Shown here: positions 24,881 to 36,041 of the stretch, piece after piece
How positions within the stretch are numbered: the stretch's first letter is position 1
Layout of the letters: each line of letters opens with the position of its first letter
Source: Plutella xylostella
Taxonomy: Eukaryota; Arthropoda; Insecta; Lepidoptera; Plutellidae
DNA length: 64,000 nt
NCBI RefSeq assembly: GCF_932276165.1
Contig: NC_063988.1
Location: 10,788,001 to 10,852,000, forward strand
Direction of reading: 5' to 3'
Translations under genes and position numbers: made by a program
The notes under the pieces: generated by a model
The model's database searches: none
Told to the model about the DNA's origin: nothing
The model's input: only the letters and a program-made list of their open reading frames with translations

Positions 24881-25886
24881 ATAGGAAGAAAGCTCCTACA
24901 GTAGACTGTTACAGACTGTGCGTTTGCTACAAGTAAGTGCTAAAAGCTTTGTTTCAACTCCCGATTTCGAATTCGACAAATTTTCGTAAAAATAAGCTAA
25001 TTTGAAGCAACCCATACAGGAGATAAGTACCTAGATATATGGTAGAACAGAATGGGTTGGGGTAATATTTGTAAGTTTCCTGTTCTTATTGAATAGTGTC
25101 CTGTGGGTGGAAGGGTGCATGGCACCATTAGCACCTATTGTATTTGTTAATTTAGCGCAAACTGGCCGAGGTGGACGGTCAGCAAAACACTGAAGACTTT
25201 ATAGCGGTTAAAAGGTTACGACTTTACCAACAGATGATATTATAAAAATAATTATCTTCTCCTGAATCGTCCACGGCATTTTAGGAAATTCCGTTTGGCG
25301 TGATACGTACGATACGTTGTACGCTTACCTTTAACGTGTCGGTGATACTAAAGACTATCCCTCAAATTCATAGGACCTATTGTAAATTTACAATAAGGTT
25401 AAAATTGTCTTTGAAACACACAAGTTTCGATTCTTTACGTCAGTGAAATGGTTGAAATTCGTATATATCACTATGTCGATTTTAAGCCTATTACTCGTAT
25501 AAAGTGTCAAAAAGCTCTATGAATTTAGGGGTATTTATCGATAATTCAATAAAAGTTAACTAACTGTTGCCATTGTCTACAAAAGTTATAAAACATCATC
25601 ATAAGTATTAGCTGGTTACTCTCTACGAGTATAATAATATTGTTACAAATAACGAAATGAACTAAATAGCATGCAGTTTGTTGATTTTCTATTTTGCGGT
25701 CAGTACTTCCGCAGCCATCGTGGTTAATACGCTATACGCTATTGTACGGAGACAATGCTAGGCCTCTATGCACATATTTCATACAAAATATTAAATAGAG
25801 AAGGGGTATACTCAATTTTAAACCTATTGGTATAAAGTGCTTCTACATGACTCAATAATACTTAACAAAAAGTTATAAGTAATAAA

Positions 25887-26080
25887 CTAGCTGTTCCCGC
25901 GAGCTTCGCTTCGCCTTTAAAAGTTTTCCCGTGGGAATTCCGGGATAAAAAATAACATATGTTCTTTCTCAGGGTTTAGACCATAAGTACCAAATTTCAT
26001 TCAAATCCGTTCAGTAGTTTTCGCGTGAAAGAGTAACAGACAGACAGACACAGTTACTTTCGCATTCATAATATTAGTTT
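25887..26080 (-). mobile_element. Lepidopteran Helitron-like (MINE/Lep1-type) repeat, copy 1
   Basis: An inverted copy of the repeats at 28274 and 37259. It begins CTAGCTGTTCCCGCGAGCTT on the plus strand and carries a short GACA/CTGT microsatellite. It ends near ATTTATAATATTAG-like sequence in the repeat orientation. Repeats of this type are known in Lepidoptera as microsatellite-associated Helitron-like elements; the family assignment is from memory. Confidence 0.65.
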
Positions 26081-27133
26081 GGATTAAAGTAATATATGCC
26101 AAGAGGACGTAATTAGGTTCTATTTGACCCGGTTATTGAACAAGAGTAGGCCCGCCGAGCTGGATTTCTCACAATTCAGGGTAGATTCCACAAATACCGT
26201 TTTTCGGTTCACAAACCATTCCAGATTACGGCAGTTCTAGCATATTTGTGTTATCAAAACGAAAATATGCTCGTTCACTCTACTTTATGAAGGGAAGTTT
26301 TTAGTCGAAGTAACTAACACAACTTTACGAAAGAAAGTAGAAAGTTAGCATAGCTTTTAAAACATGTTTTTCACTTAATATTTTCAGTGGGTATAGAATA
26401 TTACTCTTTATGTGGCTTCGATTTGAACTCTTCAGACCCTGTTTTCTAGTTTACAATACATTTTACTAGATGGTGGATTAAAAACTTCACAAGGCCAAAG
26501 AGCTATGTTGAACGAGGCGCCTCTACTCGCACACAGTACAAATAACGGTTCTAAATGAAATATCTCGCGATGTTCAGATGCCACGCTCTCTATGTCGATG
26601 TGAACAACTACGTCGGAAATAACAACGTTATTGTCTTCAACATACAATATACTTATACGTGTTTTTTAAATTGCATTGTGTTTTTCTATTCTTTATGAGG
26701 GTGTTAGGTACTAATAATGGGTATATTTTATGTTATACATTTATATATTAGGGTTATTAAAACTTTGACTACTTTATGAAACATTTTCACCCCCATTTCA
26801 TTTTCTTTTAGTTGACAGCAACTAAACTGAACCACTTTGGGGAGCGTTATCAAGCCCTTTTTTCAATATCCCACATTAATACACATGTATGTACCTATTG
26901 TCACAAGGTTACATTTTTCAGCATGTCACACGCAGTATAACCAGCCCGTATGCCGGCTTATCAGCAATAATTTACCAGTGACACGAACAGAATTTTCCCA
27001 TTCATTTCCGTCTTCATGTGTCGCCCGCGTCGGTAGCCGAGCTGATAGCCGAGACGAATGGACGCCGGCCCTGACCAGCCTGCAAATCTGTTCAACCTCC
27101 TCAAGCCACTCATTTCTCACAGATAAGCCTTCT

Positions 27134-27385
27134 AAGCTTAGATTTACAATATAGGAATAAGATGGTCTGTGTCGCAAACAAAAACAAAGCAAAAAACTGT
27201 TCGTATTTTGGTTACTGTCAAACCGTTTAGGTCTAATGACAACCATTGTACCAATGGATAGTCACAAATCTTCTAAACAAACTAATTCAAAATAAGAGTT
27301 CAGTAGTAGAAGTAGCGTGTTATTTGTCGAGACATTTCTTTCGCATAGACACTCCATCTAGTTCGTATATCGTTAATCTAAGCTT
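27134..27385. mobile_element. 252-bp MITE with imperfect TIRs
   Basis: Imperfect terminal inverted repeats of about 32 bp start AAGCTTAGATT (about 27 of 32 matching, running inward to AGATGG). The interior carries the block shared with 13706-13880. No coding capacity. Confidence 0.5.
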
Positions 27386-28273
27386 CCCACAGTGTGTCGT
27401 ATGTCGGCGGCGTGTGTGGAGCGAGAGAATAACAACAAGGGTGAACCTGTCGCGTCACTCCATGCTTCGTCATCGTCATTTGTTTCAGTTTTAGCAGCTC
27501 TTTTGTGGGAGCAAATACCCGTTATGTATTGTTTATTTATAAAAGGTCGTGGTTAGTTTATTATACGAGTTAATAGGTGTTATAGTGAACTTAAGTATGT
27601 ACTGTAACCACAAACTGTAACTGTGTAACGGTTCTCACATCTACACTATCACAGCTTGTAGCAAAACGATCAAAGTGCAACTGAAAATGCATCTACGTGC
27701 ATTCATGAAATTCACGCGGTGGATATAAGTAAGTACATAAATAATTAACAGTCATGCACTTTAACTGCTGTTTTACTTACCAGTTATTCATGACGCACTT
27801 GATAGAATACGCACCCACGCCTACGGCTACGCTCCCAAAGAGAATCAGGGAAGCGGCGTCATACGGGGCAGTTTGAGAACCGCCTAGAGTTGCATTTCAA
27901 TTTGCGTCCTCCGTGCAACCTCACAAATCTACCAATTCATGCAATCGTACTCCAGTAACTAATGGCGTGTACGACCGTGTCTCCATACAGCTGTGACTTA
28001 ATGGCCGCTCCTGTCTACAGCACATTTGTTGCAAACACTAGACTCGTGTGGATTTATTGCACTGTATCTCTGTGTGTGTCGCTAAAAGCTCCTAAGTGAT
28101 GGCGTAGTACGTGACTGTGATAAAGTTGACTTGGTGAAGAATGTACAGCCCTTAGTCTTATGTTTGCCATGACTCATGAGATGACATGACAAAATTTATT
28201 AGGTGATTCATTACATACCTTGTTAAAATAGATGGGGAATACTAAGTTGTAGGTATTGAGAGTAAATAAATCC

Positions 28274-28475
28274 TTACTAATATTATAAATGCGAAAGTAA
28301 CTGTGTCTGTCTGTCTGTCTGTTACTCTTTCACGCCGAAACTACTGAACGGATTTGAATGATATTTGGTATACATATGGTCTAGACCCTGAGAAAGAACA
28401 TAGGCTACTTTTTATCCCAGAATTCCCACGGGAAAACTTTTTAAGGCGAAACGAAGCTCGCGGGAACAGCTAGTT
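28274..28475 (+). mobile_element. Lepidopteran Helitron-like (MINE/Lep1-type) repeat, copy 2
   Basis: A full-looking copy. It runs from ACTAATATTATAAATGCGAA through a CTGT microsatellite (28306-28321) and the CACGGGAAAACTTTTT block to the 3' end GCGGGAACAGCTAG. The 3' end is GC-rich and ends in CTAG. It is highly similar to 37259-37454 and inverted relative to 25887-26080. Confidence 0.7.
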
Positions 28476-29905
28476 AAATATAAATTACATTACTTATACA
28501 TTACTTATAGCGAAAAATCAAGTCATTAAATTATTACATATTATTTGCACTAAACGAAATTTTATTTCCCTAACATCAACAGAACCATCTACAATAATTA
28601 CCTCTCTATAAGGAGGTTATCTTGAATCTAAAATTAATATGAATACCTATGTTAGGTTTAATACATTTATGTTCTAGTATGTATCTAGTTGAAACTAATC
28701 CAATCTTGACTTAACCCCGCAACAGGGAGGAAGTTCGATGATATTCTAGTGTAGAGATACTCTAATAATCATATTCCAATAGAGGGTACCCTATTAAAAT
28801 AGGTAATCCGATAAAAGACTGGTCCCAGGTGAGCGCCGGGTATTGAAGCGCCGAGACCCGGAACCCGGAGACTCGCTTTAAACCCGCATTTACTTCCAGA
28901 ACATTCTCTTAAGGGAAAGTTCTTTGAATATTGTAACGAAGCCCATACTATGATGTTATTTTATCCCGAATCCCGACCTATTTTCTCAAGGTCCTATATG
29001 TACTGAGGAAAATAAATCGGCCGAGTGAACTGTAAGAACAAAGGAAACACAAAGTAAGAGTTGAAGTTTTGAACTAACTAACTTGTTTAGATGCTTCCGA
29101 CGAGATACGAAATTCGAGAATGGTAACTCAACTCTAGATATTCGACTCCCAAAAGTAATGTTCAGCAAAGTTTTGGTGTCCATACAACTAACTCCGCCTT
29201 AAGAACAAAACGATAACTCACGGGTTTGTAGCAAATCTCCGTTGAACTTCATCAGAGTAAAGCTTACGAATTAGTTCTCGTGCAAACTGGAGCGTTCGGA
29301 TGACTTCATCGTGAGCGACTTGGATGCAGGCGACAGCGCCGACTGAACTATTCAACGAAAATGTCTTACAAACAAGCTTATTTACTAGTTACATAGGTAT
29401 ACTAAGTTAATCTTCTTTTAGATTTTTAGTTCTTAGTATCTTATGGTAATAGTATCCTTAATATAAGTCTTTTATTTACCCAAAGGTTGCTTGGAAGATA
29501 TCGTTTTTGGGATAAGGCCGCATATTGTACTTATTCTAAATGTATTATGTAGTGTAGTGTTTTATAAACAAAGTTAATGTATCGTATAAATGAACCGACT
29601 TATCATGACTTTATTACATAAACTTTTATGGATGAAACACTGAGTTGCCATACTACCCATATTTTAAGATGTTCGTGTGTGTTTGAAGGCATTATAATAA
29701 CCGTAACGTTTACCAATATTACACGTGCATAACTACCCTGAGTGTGAGCATTCAAACATTACACACAAGAATGTCTGTAACATCCGCTATTCAATAGATG
29801 CAGAACTTTGTGCGGAAGTTTCGAGTGTTTTCGCGCTCCATACCGATGCCGGGGGCACTCTAGCTTAGGAAAAACTAACGAGCGAGAGCCTTTAAAACCT
29901 TTTTT

Positions 29906-30160
29906 GACGGTTGAATGGCGTAGTGGTTAGTGGCTCTGACTGCTATGCCGAGGGTCCCGGGTTCGATTCCCGGCTGGGGCAGATAGTTCTTCAAAGACAG
30001 ATATTTGTACTCGGGTCTTGGGTGTTGATATTTATAATTAATTTGTATTGTAAGTATCTATCTGTGTATTTGTGTGGATATATCAGCTGTCCGATACCCA
30101 TAACACAGGCTCTGCCTAGCTTGGGGTCGGATGGTCGTGTGTTTATTAATGTATAACGAG
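29906..30160 (+). mobile_element. tRNA-derived SINE, family A, best copy
   Basis: The head contains a consensus A box TGGCGTAGTGG (29916-29926) and B box GGTTCGATTCC (29960-29970). The body contains TTTGTACTCGGGTCTTGG and the 3' block CCTAGCTTGGGGTCGGATGG. The same order occurs at 55151-55367. Pol III transcription and LINE-dependent mobilisation are known for such SINEs; the partner LINE is not identified. Confidence 0.8.
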
Positions 30161-30429
30161 ATAGAGTCGTTGCTACCGTAGCAGCACACCCAAACTTCGG
30201 GTTTATAGTGCGATTGCATGTAAGCTCTCTCTCCTTCGTTTTCCGTAAGCTGCATTGACCCTCCGGTCCCATCTGGAGTCCGCGGCGATTGTTTGATACA
30301 GTTATGCAAACAAGCCGCTCTCACACGCCCCGCGGGGCCGACGATGAGATGTGACTCAACCGTGCGAACCGAACACTTGTATTGTGTCTAGTGAGGTTGG
30401 GCTATGAATGAGTGAGTGATTTCGTGTCG

Positions 30430-30604
30430 TAAGGGTCGTCTCCACAGGCGAAAGAATCGCGACGGGTTGACGTTTCGCGAGTACTCGACCACTCGTCGCA
30501 TCGCAGCGATAATATCGCCGTATGGAGACACCAATAAGAGTAAACATACAAATGTGTGGCACGACGATCGTCACGATTTCCTCGCCTGTGGAGACGGCCC
30601 CTTA
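30430..30604. mobile_element. 175-bp MITE with TAAGGG...GTCTCCACAGGCGA termini
   Basis: Inverted ends are about 35 bp. Left reads TAAGGGTCGTCTCCACAGGC and continues AATCGCGACG; right is the complement with GGGGCC in place of GGGTC and a few differences. Noncoding and GC-rich. The superfamily is not assigned. Confidence 0.6.
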
Positions 30605-30782
30605 TGTGCGGACTATATCTAATAGGTGGTTTAGACGCTGACAAAATTTCTTTTGGAAAAAGTTACTCGCAGAAAAAAGACGCCAAAAAATTGTATCGAC
30701 GCAAATAAAACTACATAGCTTATTGAATCCTTCAGTTGCTCGATCAGTGGACTGTGAGCGAATGTCGCTTCACCGGAGCTGG

Positions 30783-30909
30783 GGGTCACTCTATATGACG
30801 AAAAAAAAATTCGTAACTCTGCTGCACAAACCACGACTCTATCTCGCTGTATACGGGCCGATAGCACTACAGCTCTCGTCATTCATTTTTCGTCAGTATA
30901 GAGTGACCC
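30783..30909. mobile_element. 127-bp MITE with GGGTCACTCTATA termini, copy 1
   Basis: Terminal inverted repeats GGGTCACTCTATATGACGAA (left) and TTCGTCAGTATAGAGTGACC (right) match at about 20 of 23 positions. Shorter relatives occur at 40479-40582 and at the right end of the composite at 51228-51560. Confidence 0.6.
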
Positions 30910-31890
30910 TCGTGGCGATAAATCCGCCCCGGTAGTAATGAGCCGGCGGCTGGCGCGGCGCCAGCACCAGAACCGATATTAAAAGGCTCTCCGCTTGAAA
31001 AAAAGTCTCCACACTTACTCTGGATTCGCGAATGTGATGGTTGCGAGTGTGTGACGGGCGGATCGGCTGCTCGAGGCCGTACCTTGTTGTTGTTACTACT
31101 ACTAGCATTAGTATGACTAGGCGATAGGAAAGTAGTTATGTGGAATTACCTACCACATTCGCGAGCAATGGAAAAGTTTCAGTGACAATAATAGCGCCAA
31201 ATAACTTGAAAACGGAAAAAGATAGCTTAGTGATTAGAATACTCGTATTACCAGCTATCTAAGAGCGTTATTAATGTTGTGTTCAAATTTTAAATTATTT
31301 AATTTTTAAGTTTCATAAAATCGGGACCATTTGGTCAGCTTATCGTAAGCGAGACTTTTTCATTGCTCGTGAGTGTAGTAGGCTAAACTACACTGTTGCT
31401 TGTGTGACTCAATTACATTTCTACCTCAGAAGAAGCTTGGCATGCGTGAAGCTGCAGTATGCTCCCAACATCCCGATACAGGGGTAAATACACACCAAAC
31501 CGACGACGGGAAACGCCGATAGCTTCGTCGTGCAGAATGTTGATGTTAGATCGCCGGTTCGATCTCATGGGGAACGAATGTTGTTGACGATTGTTGTACA
31601 ATGATAGCATGATATGAGTTCGTAGTGTGCTTGGCCCTATTCCGTATAAAATTTAAGCAAGATCCGTGTCTGTAGATTGGCTGTTCATGTTCAAAAGTGC
31701 TCTGTGACACATTTCTATGTCTTGTATAAGGTGTGGATTTGTACTCATATGACATAATAAGCGAATTAAAACGTATTTTTAACAAGGTCCCTTAATACAA
31801 CATACTTAACAACCCGCAAAAATTAAATAAAGAACAAACGGAAAAACAAACGAATATTCCGAGTGCGTCGTTATGATATGCGGCTACCGT

Positions 31891-31898
31891 GCGGCGGG
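31891..31898 (+). repeat. 8-bp target duplication, left copy
   Basis: GCGGCGGG directly abuts the left TIR and is repeated exactly at 36034-36041 directly after the right TIR. This is the pattern of an 8-bp target site duplication. The flanks are GC-rich, so chance similarity is possible. Confidence 0.55.
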
Positions 31899-31905
31899 AC
31901 GTGCC

Positions 31906-32064
31906 TCCAGCTATAATCCTCCAAAATTTAAACTCAATAGAAACTATTTCTGATGATGCCAAAAAATAGTCGTGAAATAGTCTTAAATAGTCGTGCTTTC
32001 CAAAAAAATAGTCGTATCATACTTTCGGAGTTAGAGCTATACTTTATGGAGGATTATAGCTGGA
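31906..32064. repeat. Module A in the left arm (159 bp, own 18-bp TIRs)
   Basis: Bounded by TCCAGCTATAATCCTCCA (31906-31923) and its exact complement (32047-32064), so it has the form of a complete MITE. It contains four AATAGTC(G/T) motifs. The mirror copy in the right arm is 35868-36026. Confidence 0.75.
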
Positions 32065-32068
32065 GGTC

Positions 32069-32248
32069 TCCAGCTATAATCCTCCAGCCTCTGCAGAACA
32101 AACGGTAAGGCCTATCGACTTGGTTAAGGTCTCAACAAATAGTCGTGAAATAGTCGTAATGACTTGCCAAATTTCAGAAATAGTCGTCAAAAGATAGCAG
32201 AGATATAAAGGTACTTTGCTGCAGCCCTGGTGGAGGATTATAGCTGGA
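32069..32248. repeat. Module B in the left arm (180 bp, own 18-bp TIRs)
   Basis: Bounded by the same 18-mer (32069-32086) and its complement (32231-32248). It is separated from module A by only GGTC and contains three AATAGTCG motifs. The mirror copy in the right arm is 35698-35863, slightly shorter because of a small deletion. Confidence 0.75.
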
Positions 32249-32981
32249 GGTTTTGAAAATATCGAATATCTTTGGAACTACTATGACTATCGGTTTGAAT
32301 TATGTCTCAAAAAATAGTCGTGAAATAGTCGCTTCTATTTATTATAATTTTAAGCTTGATAAAAGCTGTTAAATAATTATATCAAATTCTTCATACAAAT
32401 CAAAGTGGACGAGAATGCCAAAGCAAGCCAGTACACAAAAATAATAGCACCGTAGCATTGAAGTACTCATGTCAAATTTATCTATAAATCATTTATTTCG
32501 TCATACTTTGCATCAATAGTATCTAAACTAATCTTGGGTATGACATTTTATTGCTTTTGCTCTTAGCCTTTACCTTACTGTGTACAGAGAAAACGTATGC
32601 CTATACACGCACACATTTATCTCTGTTATCTTGACAAACGATAGCGATGAAGACTACGGCGATGTAGTACCTAGGTCAGTTATTGTCATCCTTTACTATC
32701 CCGTGATCAAACAAATATTGCTATCCTTGTCTCCTTTCTAACCGGCATGCATCGCACGCATAGAACGCGTGAGCGAACGTGTCATCGGTTGCATCTTGAC
32801 AAGCGATAGCAAAGCGGTATTTATTACGTCCCTTACTATCCCGGGATCACACAAATAGTGCTGTCTTGTTTTTTTATTAGCGTTGATGTGGCCGCCACCT
32901 CCGCCGGTGAAATTGGGATAGTTTTATTGAAGACGCAGTACAGGGTAGCACTCAAGCGACAAGAATAAAATACGGTGTTTG

Positions 32982-33431
32982 AAATATAACTCATTTAATT
33001 ACAATCACAGGCCGAATGTACTTTTATTTATACTTAAGTTATGCATTAAACAATCTTAAGGTAGATTAGGTTTGATACAATTATCTCAGTATTATTTGAC
33101 TATTACCTATAAACATATTTAGTTTAATTTAAAATAATCACAGTTGGTTTATTGCTAAGTAATAATATAATATTGACGTAGTTCAATAAAAAAAACATGG
33201 TATGAACTTAAATATGTAATTATTTCACTATTAAAAAATAATTATATTCTAGCCTATATCATAATAAGCTTAAGTTAAAGTAATCACAGATTGTTCATTA
33301 GTAGGTTTAGGTAAGTATAATCACGGTTATTGTCATAATCAAATATAACTCATTTAATTACAATCACAGGCCGAAAGTACTTTTATTTATACTTAAGTTA
33401 TTCATTAAAAAATCTTTAGGTAGATTAGGAT
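32982..33431 (+). repeat. 90-bp direct repeat pair in the palindrome centre
   Basis: 32982-33070 and 33341-33431 are near-identical. Both start AATATAACTCATTTAATTAC and contain ACAATCACAGGCCGAA and TTTATTTATACTTAAGTTAT. They are about 360 bp apart start to start. The sequence between them is AT-rich and noncoding. Confidence 0.7.
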
Positions 33432-33608
33432 TTAATTATTTTTATTCTCCATAGTAAAAAAGTTACGTGACCAACTAAGTTTCTATGAAAAATGATATAT
33501 TTTTTCGCGAACATTTAAATTCTGATTTCAGTTTCGGGCTTAGATATACCATGCTGCACATGTAGCTTTCAGCTTAGTATACCCTTTTTGCAACACCTTG
33601 TATAATGG
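33432..33608 (-). mobile_element. Repeat end (GGTGTTGCAAAAAGGGTATAC family) inside the palindrome centre
   Basis: On the minus strand this starts ACAAGGTGTTGCAAAAAGGG and runs TATACTAAGC, then to CATAGAAACTTAGTTGGTCA and CTATGGAGA. The same blocks in the same order form the composite at 51228-51480. It is a MITE-like fragment inserted in, or carried by, the palindrome centre. Confidence 0.55.
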
Positions 33609-33609
33609 T

Positions 33610-35075
33610 TTTAATAAATATACCTAAATAACTTCGTAGGTGATAATAGGGTATCTATTATGCCCAGATAACTGAATTCTGTAGGTGTAGAACTTGCAAA
33701 AATTATCAACAGCCACTGTAGCTTGCGACGTTATTAAAGAACACACGTAAGCTGCGCTGAAAAAAAAATAAGGCAAATTAATGTCTTATTAATAAAAATA
33801 TTTGTTTTTTTTTTAATATTATATAAATATATATATGATATACGAGTAGGTAGATACGAGTAGTAATAACGTTATTTCACCTAGACTATTTGTATGGTAA
33901 ATTATTGTCATTTGGAGACCACAGCAAACAGTGGAGTAAAATTTCTTATCAGTAACTTATTGCAACAATAACTTGAAACTGCGAACTTTTGTGCAAAAAG
34001 GGTAGTGTAGAAATACTGTTCATTAATGTATTCGCTTTTTTCAATATACATATATGTCCGATGACCGACCTCTATTGTTTTTGAGCAAAAGAGATAGCTG
34101 AGAAAACAATTTGGCTTTTGTCCAAAACCGGTTTGGTCGGACGGTGCGTTTGAAACTTGTATGAAATTTCACAGGGTGTGAATAACTTACATAGGTATTT
34201 AGTTCAGAAACACGTTTTTTTCGCTTGTAACTGATAGGTACAAATGAGTTTTGACAAGTAAATTGGCTGTTATAACTTTATCAACTTCAGCACCACAACA
34301 CTGTATAGGCCTAGCATAAGCACAATACCATATGAAAATAGTGATTAATTCTTACCCAGGATTTGTTATCTGGTAATCATGTTTTCGGAGCCATTGTAGT
34401 TTTTTAGCGCATTACATCAATGCAGTCATGATAGTTTATCGGCGCATTACATCGATAGGCTGTGTTTTCACCTGAAATAATAATGGGTAGGCTTATAGGT
34501 AGGTTACACATATTTTTTTTTAATACATATATTTATTTGCCTAGTTTCATTCAGAAATACAAACAATAACGCCTTTTTTTGCTATTGAGGGGTAAATATC
34601 CACATTTAACCAGGACTACCATATGTAGGTAATCGATGATACCCACATATTTTCGTATCTACTAAGATATGTACATGAATGCCTTGATTGCATGTATGCA
34701 CAATTTACTCGCTCATAGTGTAAAATTGCTAATTGAATAACAATCCCCATACATATTAAGCATAGATATTAAAATTAATTTGGCTACGTTACTTCAATAA
34801 AAAATCATGTTAATAAATAAGCTGAGCATAACAAAATGGGATGGCTTGCTTTGATATTGAGTATTAAAAAGGATACTTACTTGCAATATTCAAACATAGC
34901 ACTCACTAAACACTCTTATCTGCATCCACTAATATCTTTTAGAATATAACATCTTGAATATTCATTTGCGTAAAGAGCACTCACAATATTTTAACAACCA
35001 ACAATAACACCGATCGTGACCATAGTTTGCACTAAACTGTAAACAAATTATCAAACAAAACATGCAAAATACTAA
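33610..35075. other. Noncoding centre of the palindrome
   Basis: AT-rich sequence with no ORF above about 60 codons and no recognised repeat or RNA gene. It would form the loop if the 1 kb arms pair. Confidence 0.6.
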
Positions 35076-36033
35076 CCCCAACTTCACCGGTGGCGGCGCG
35101 CGACGGCGGCGGTCACATAAAGGACGTAATAAATACCGGTTTGCTATAGCTTGTCAAGATGGTATGCGGTCGCTCACGCGTTCTATGCGTGCGATGCATG
35201 CCGGTTAGAAAGGAGACAAGGATAGCAATATTTGTCTGATCACGGGATAGTAAGGGATGACAATAACTGACCTAGGTACTACATCGCCGTAGTCGTCATC
35301 GCTATCGTTTGTCAAGATAACAGAAATAAATGTGTGCGTGTATAGGCATACGTTTTCTCTGTACACAGTAAGGTAAAGGCTAAGAGCAAAAGCAATAAAA
35401 TGTCATACCCAAGATTAGTTTAGATACTATTGATGCAAAGTATGACGAAATAAATGATTTATAGATAAATTTGACATGAGTACTTCAATGCTACGGTGCT
35501 ATTATTTTTGTGTACTGGCTTGCTTTGGCATTCTCATCCACTTTGATTTGTATGAAGAATTTGATATAATTATTTAACAGCTTTTATCAAGCTTAAAATT
35601 ATAATAAATAGAAGCGACTATTTCACGACTATTTTTTGAGACATAATTCAAACCGATAGTCATAGTAGTTCCAAAGATATTCGATATTTTCAAAACCTCC
35701 AGCTATAATCCTCCACCAGGGCTGCAGCAAAGTACTATCTTTTGACGACTATTTCTGAAATTTGGCATGTCATTACGACTATTTCACGACTATTTTTTGA
35801 GACCTTAACCAAGTCGATAGGCCTTACCATTTGTTCTGCAGAGGCTGGAGGATTATAGCTGGAGACCTCCAGCTATAATCCTCCATAAAGTATAGCTCTA
35901 ACTCCGAAAGTATGATACGACTATTTTTTTGGAAAGCACGACTATTTATGACTATTTCACGACTAATTTTTGGCATCATCAGAAATAGTTTCTATTGAGT
36001 TTAAATTTTGGAGGATTATAGCTGGATGCACGT

Positions 36034-36041
36034 GCGGCGGG
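36034..36041 (+). repeat. 8-bp target duplication, right copy
   Basis: An exact match to GCGGCGGG at 31891-31898, directly following the right TIR end. Confidence 0.55.

Larger units (their letters stand above)
31899..36033. mobile_element. 4.1 kb palindromic (foldback-type) nonautonomous DNA transposon
   Basis: A pair of long inverted arms, 31899-32917 (1019 bp) and 35076-36033 (958 bp), flank a noncoding centre of about 2.2 kb. The arms match almost base for base apart from scattered substitutions and an extra 50-60 bp in the left arm near 32825-32880. The outermost ends read ACGTGC(C/A)TCCAGCTATAA. The 18-mer TCCAGCTATAATCCTCCA or its complement recurs four times per arm, and a nonamer-type AATAGTCG motif about nine times per arm. 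GCGGCGGG flanks both ends. No transposase ORF exists, so it would depend on an enzyme supplied in trans. The superfamily is unknown to me; an 8-bp duplication occurs with hAT, P and some Mutator- and Merlin-like elements. Confidence 0.8.

Noticed and set aside
27246..27494. 82-codon plus-strand ORF
   Set aside because: It overlaps the MITE at 27134-27385 and has no domain; explained by the repeat.
29906..29980. Genuine tRNA gene
   Set aside because: A and B boxes are present, but the sequence continues into a SINE body shared with other loci and lacks a closing acceptor stem. The same applies to 24266-24330 and 47215-47270.
31961..32335. CRISPR-like direct repeats (AATAGTCG array)
   Set aside because: Short 8-11 bp units of irregular spacing inside an eukaryotic transposon arm, with no constant-length spacers.
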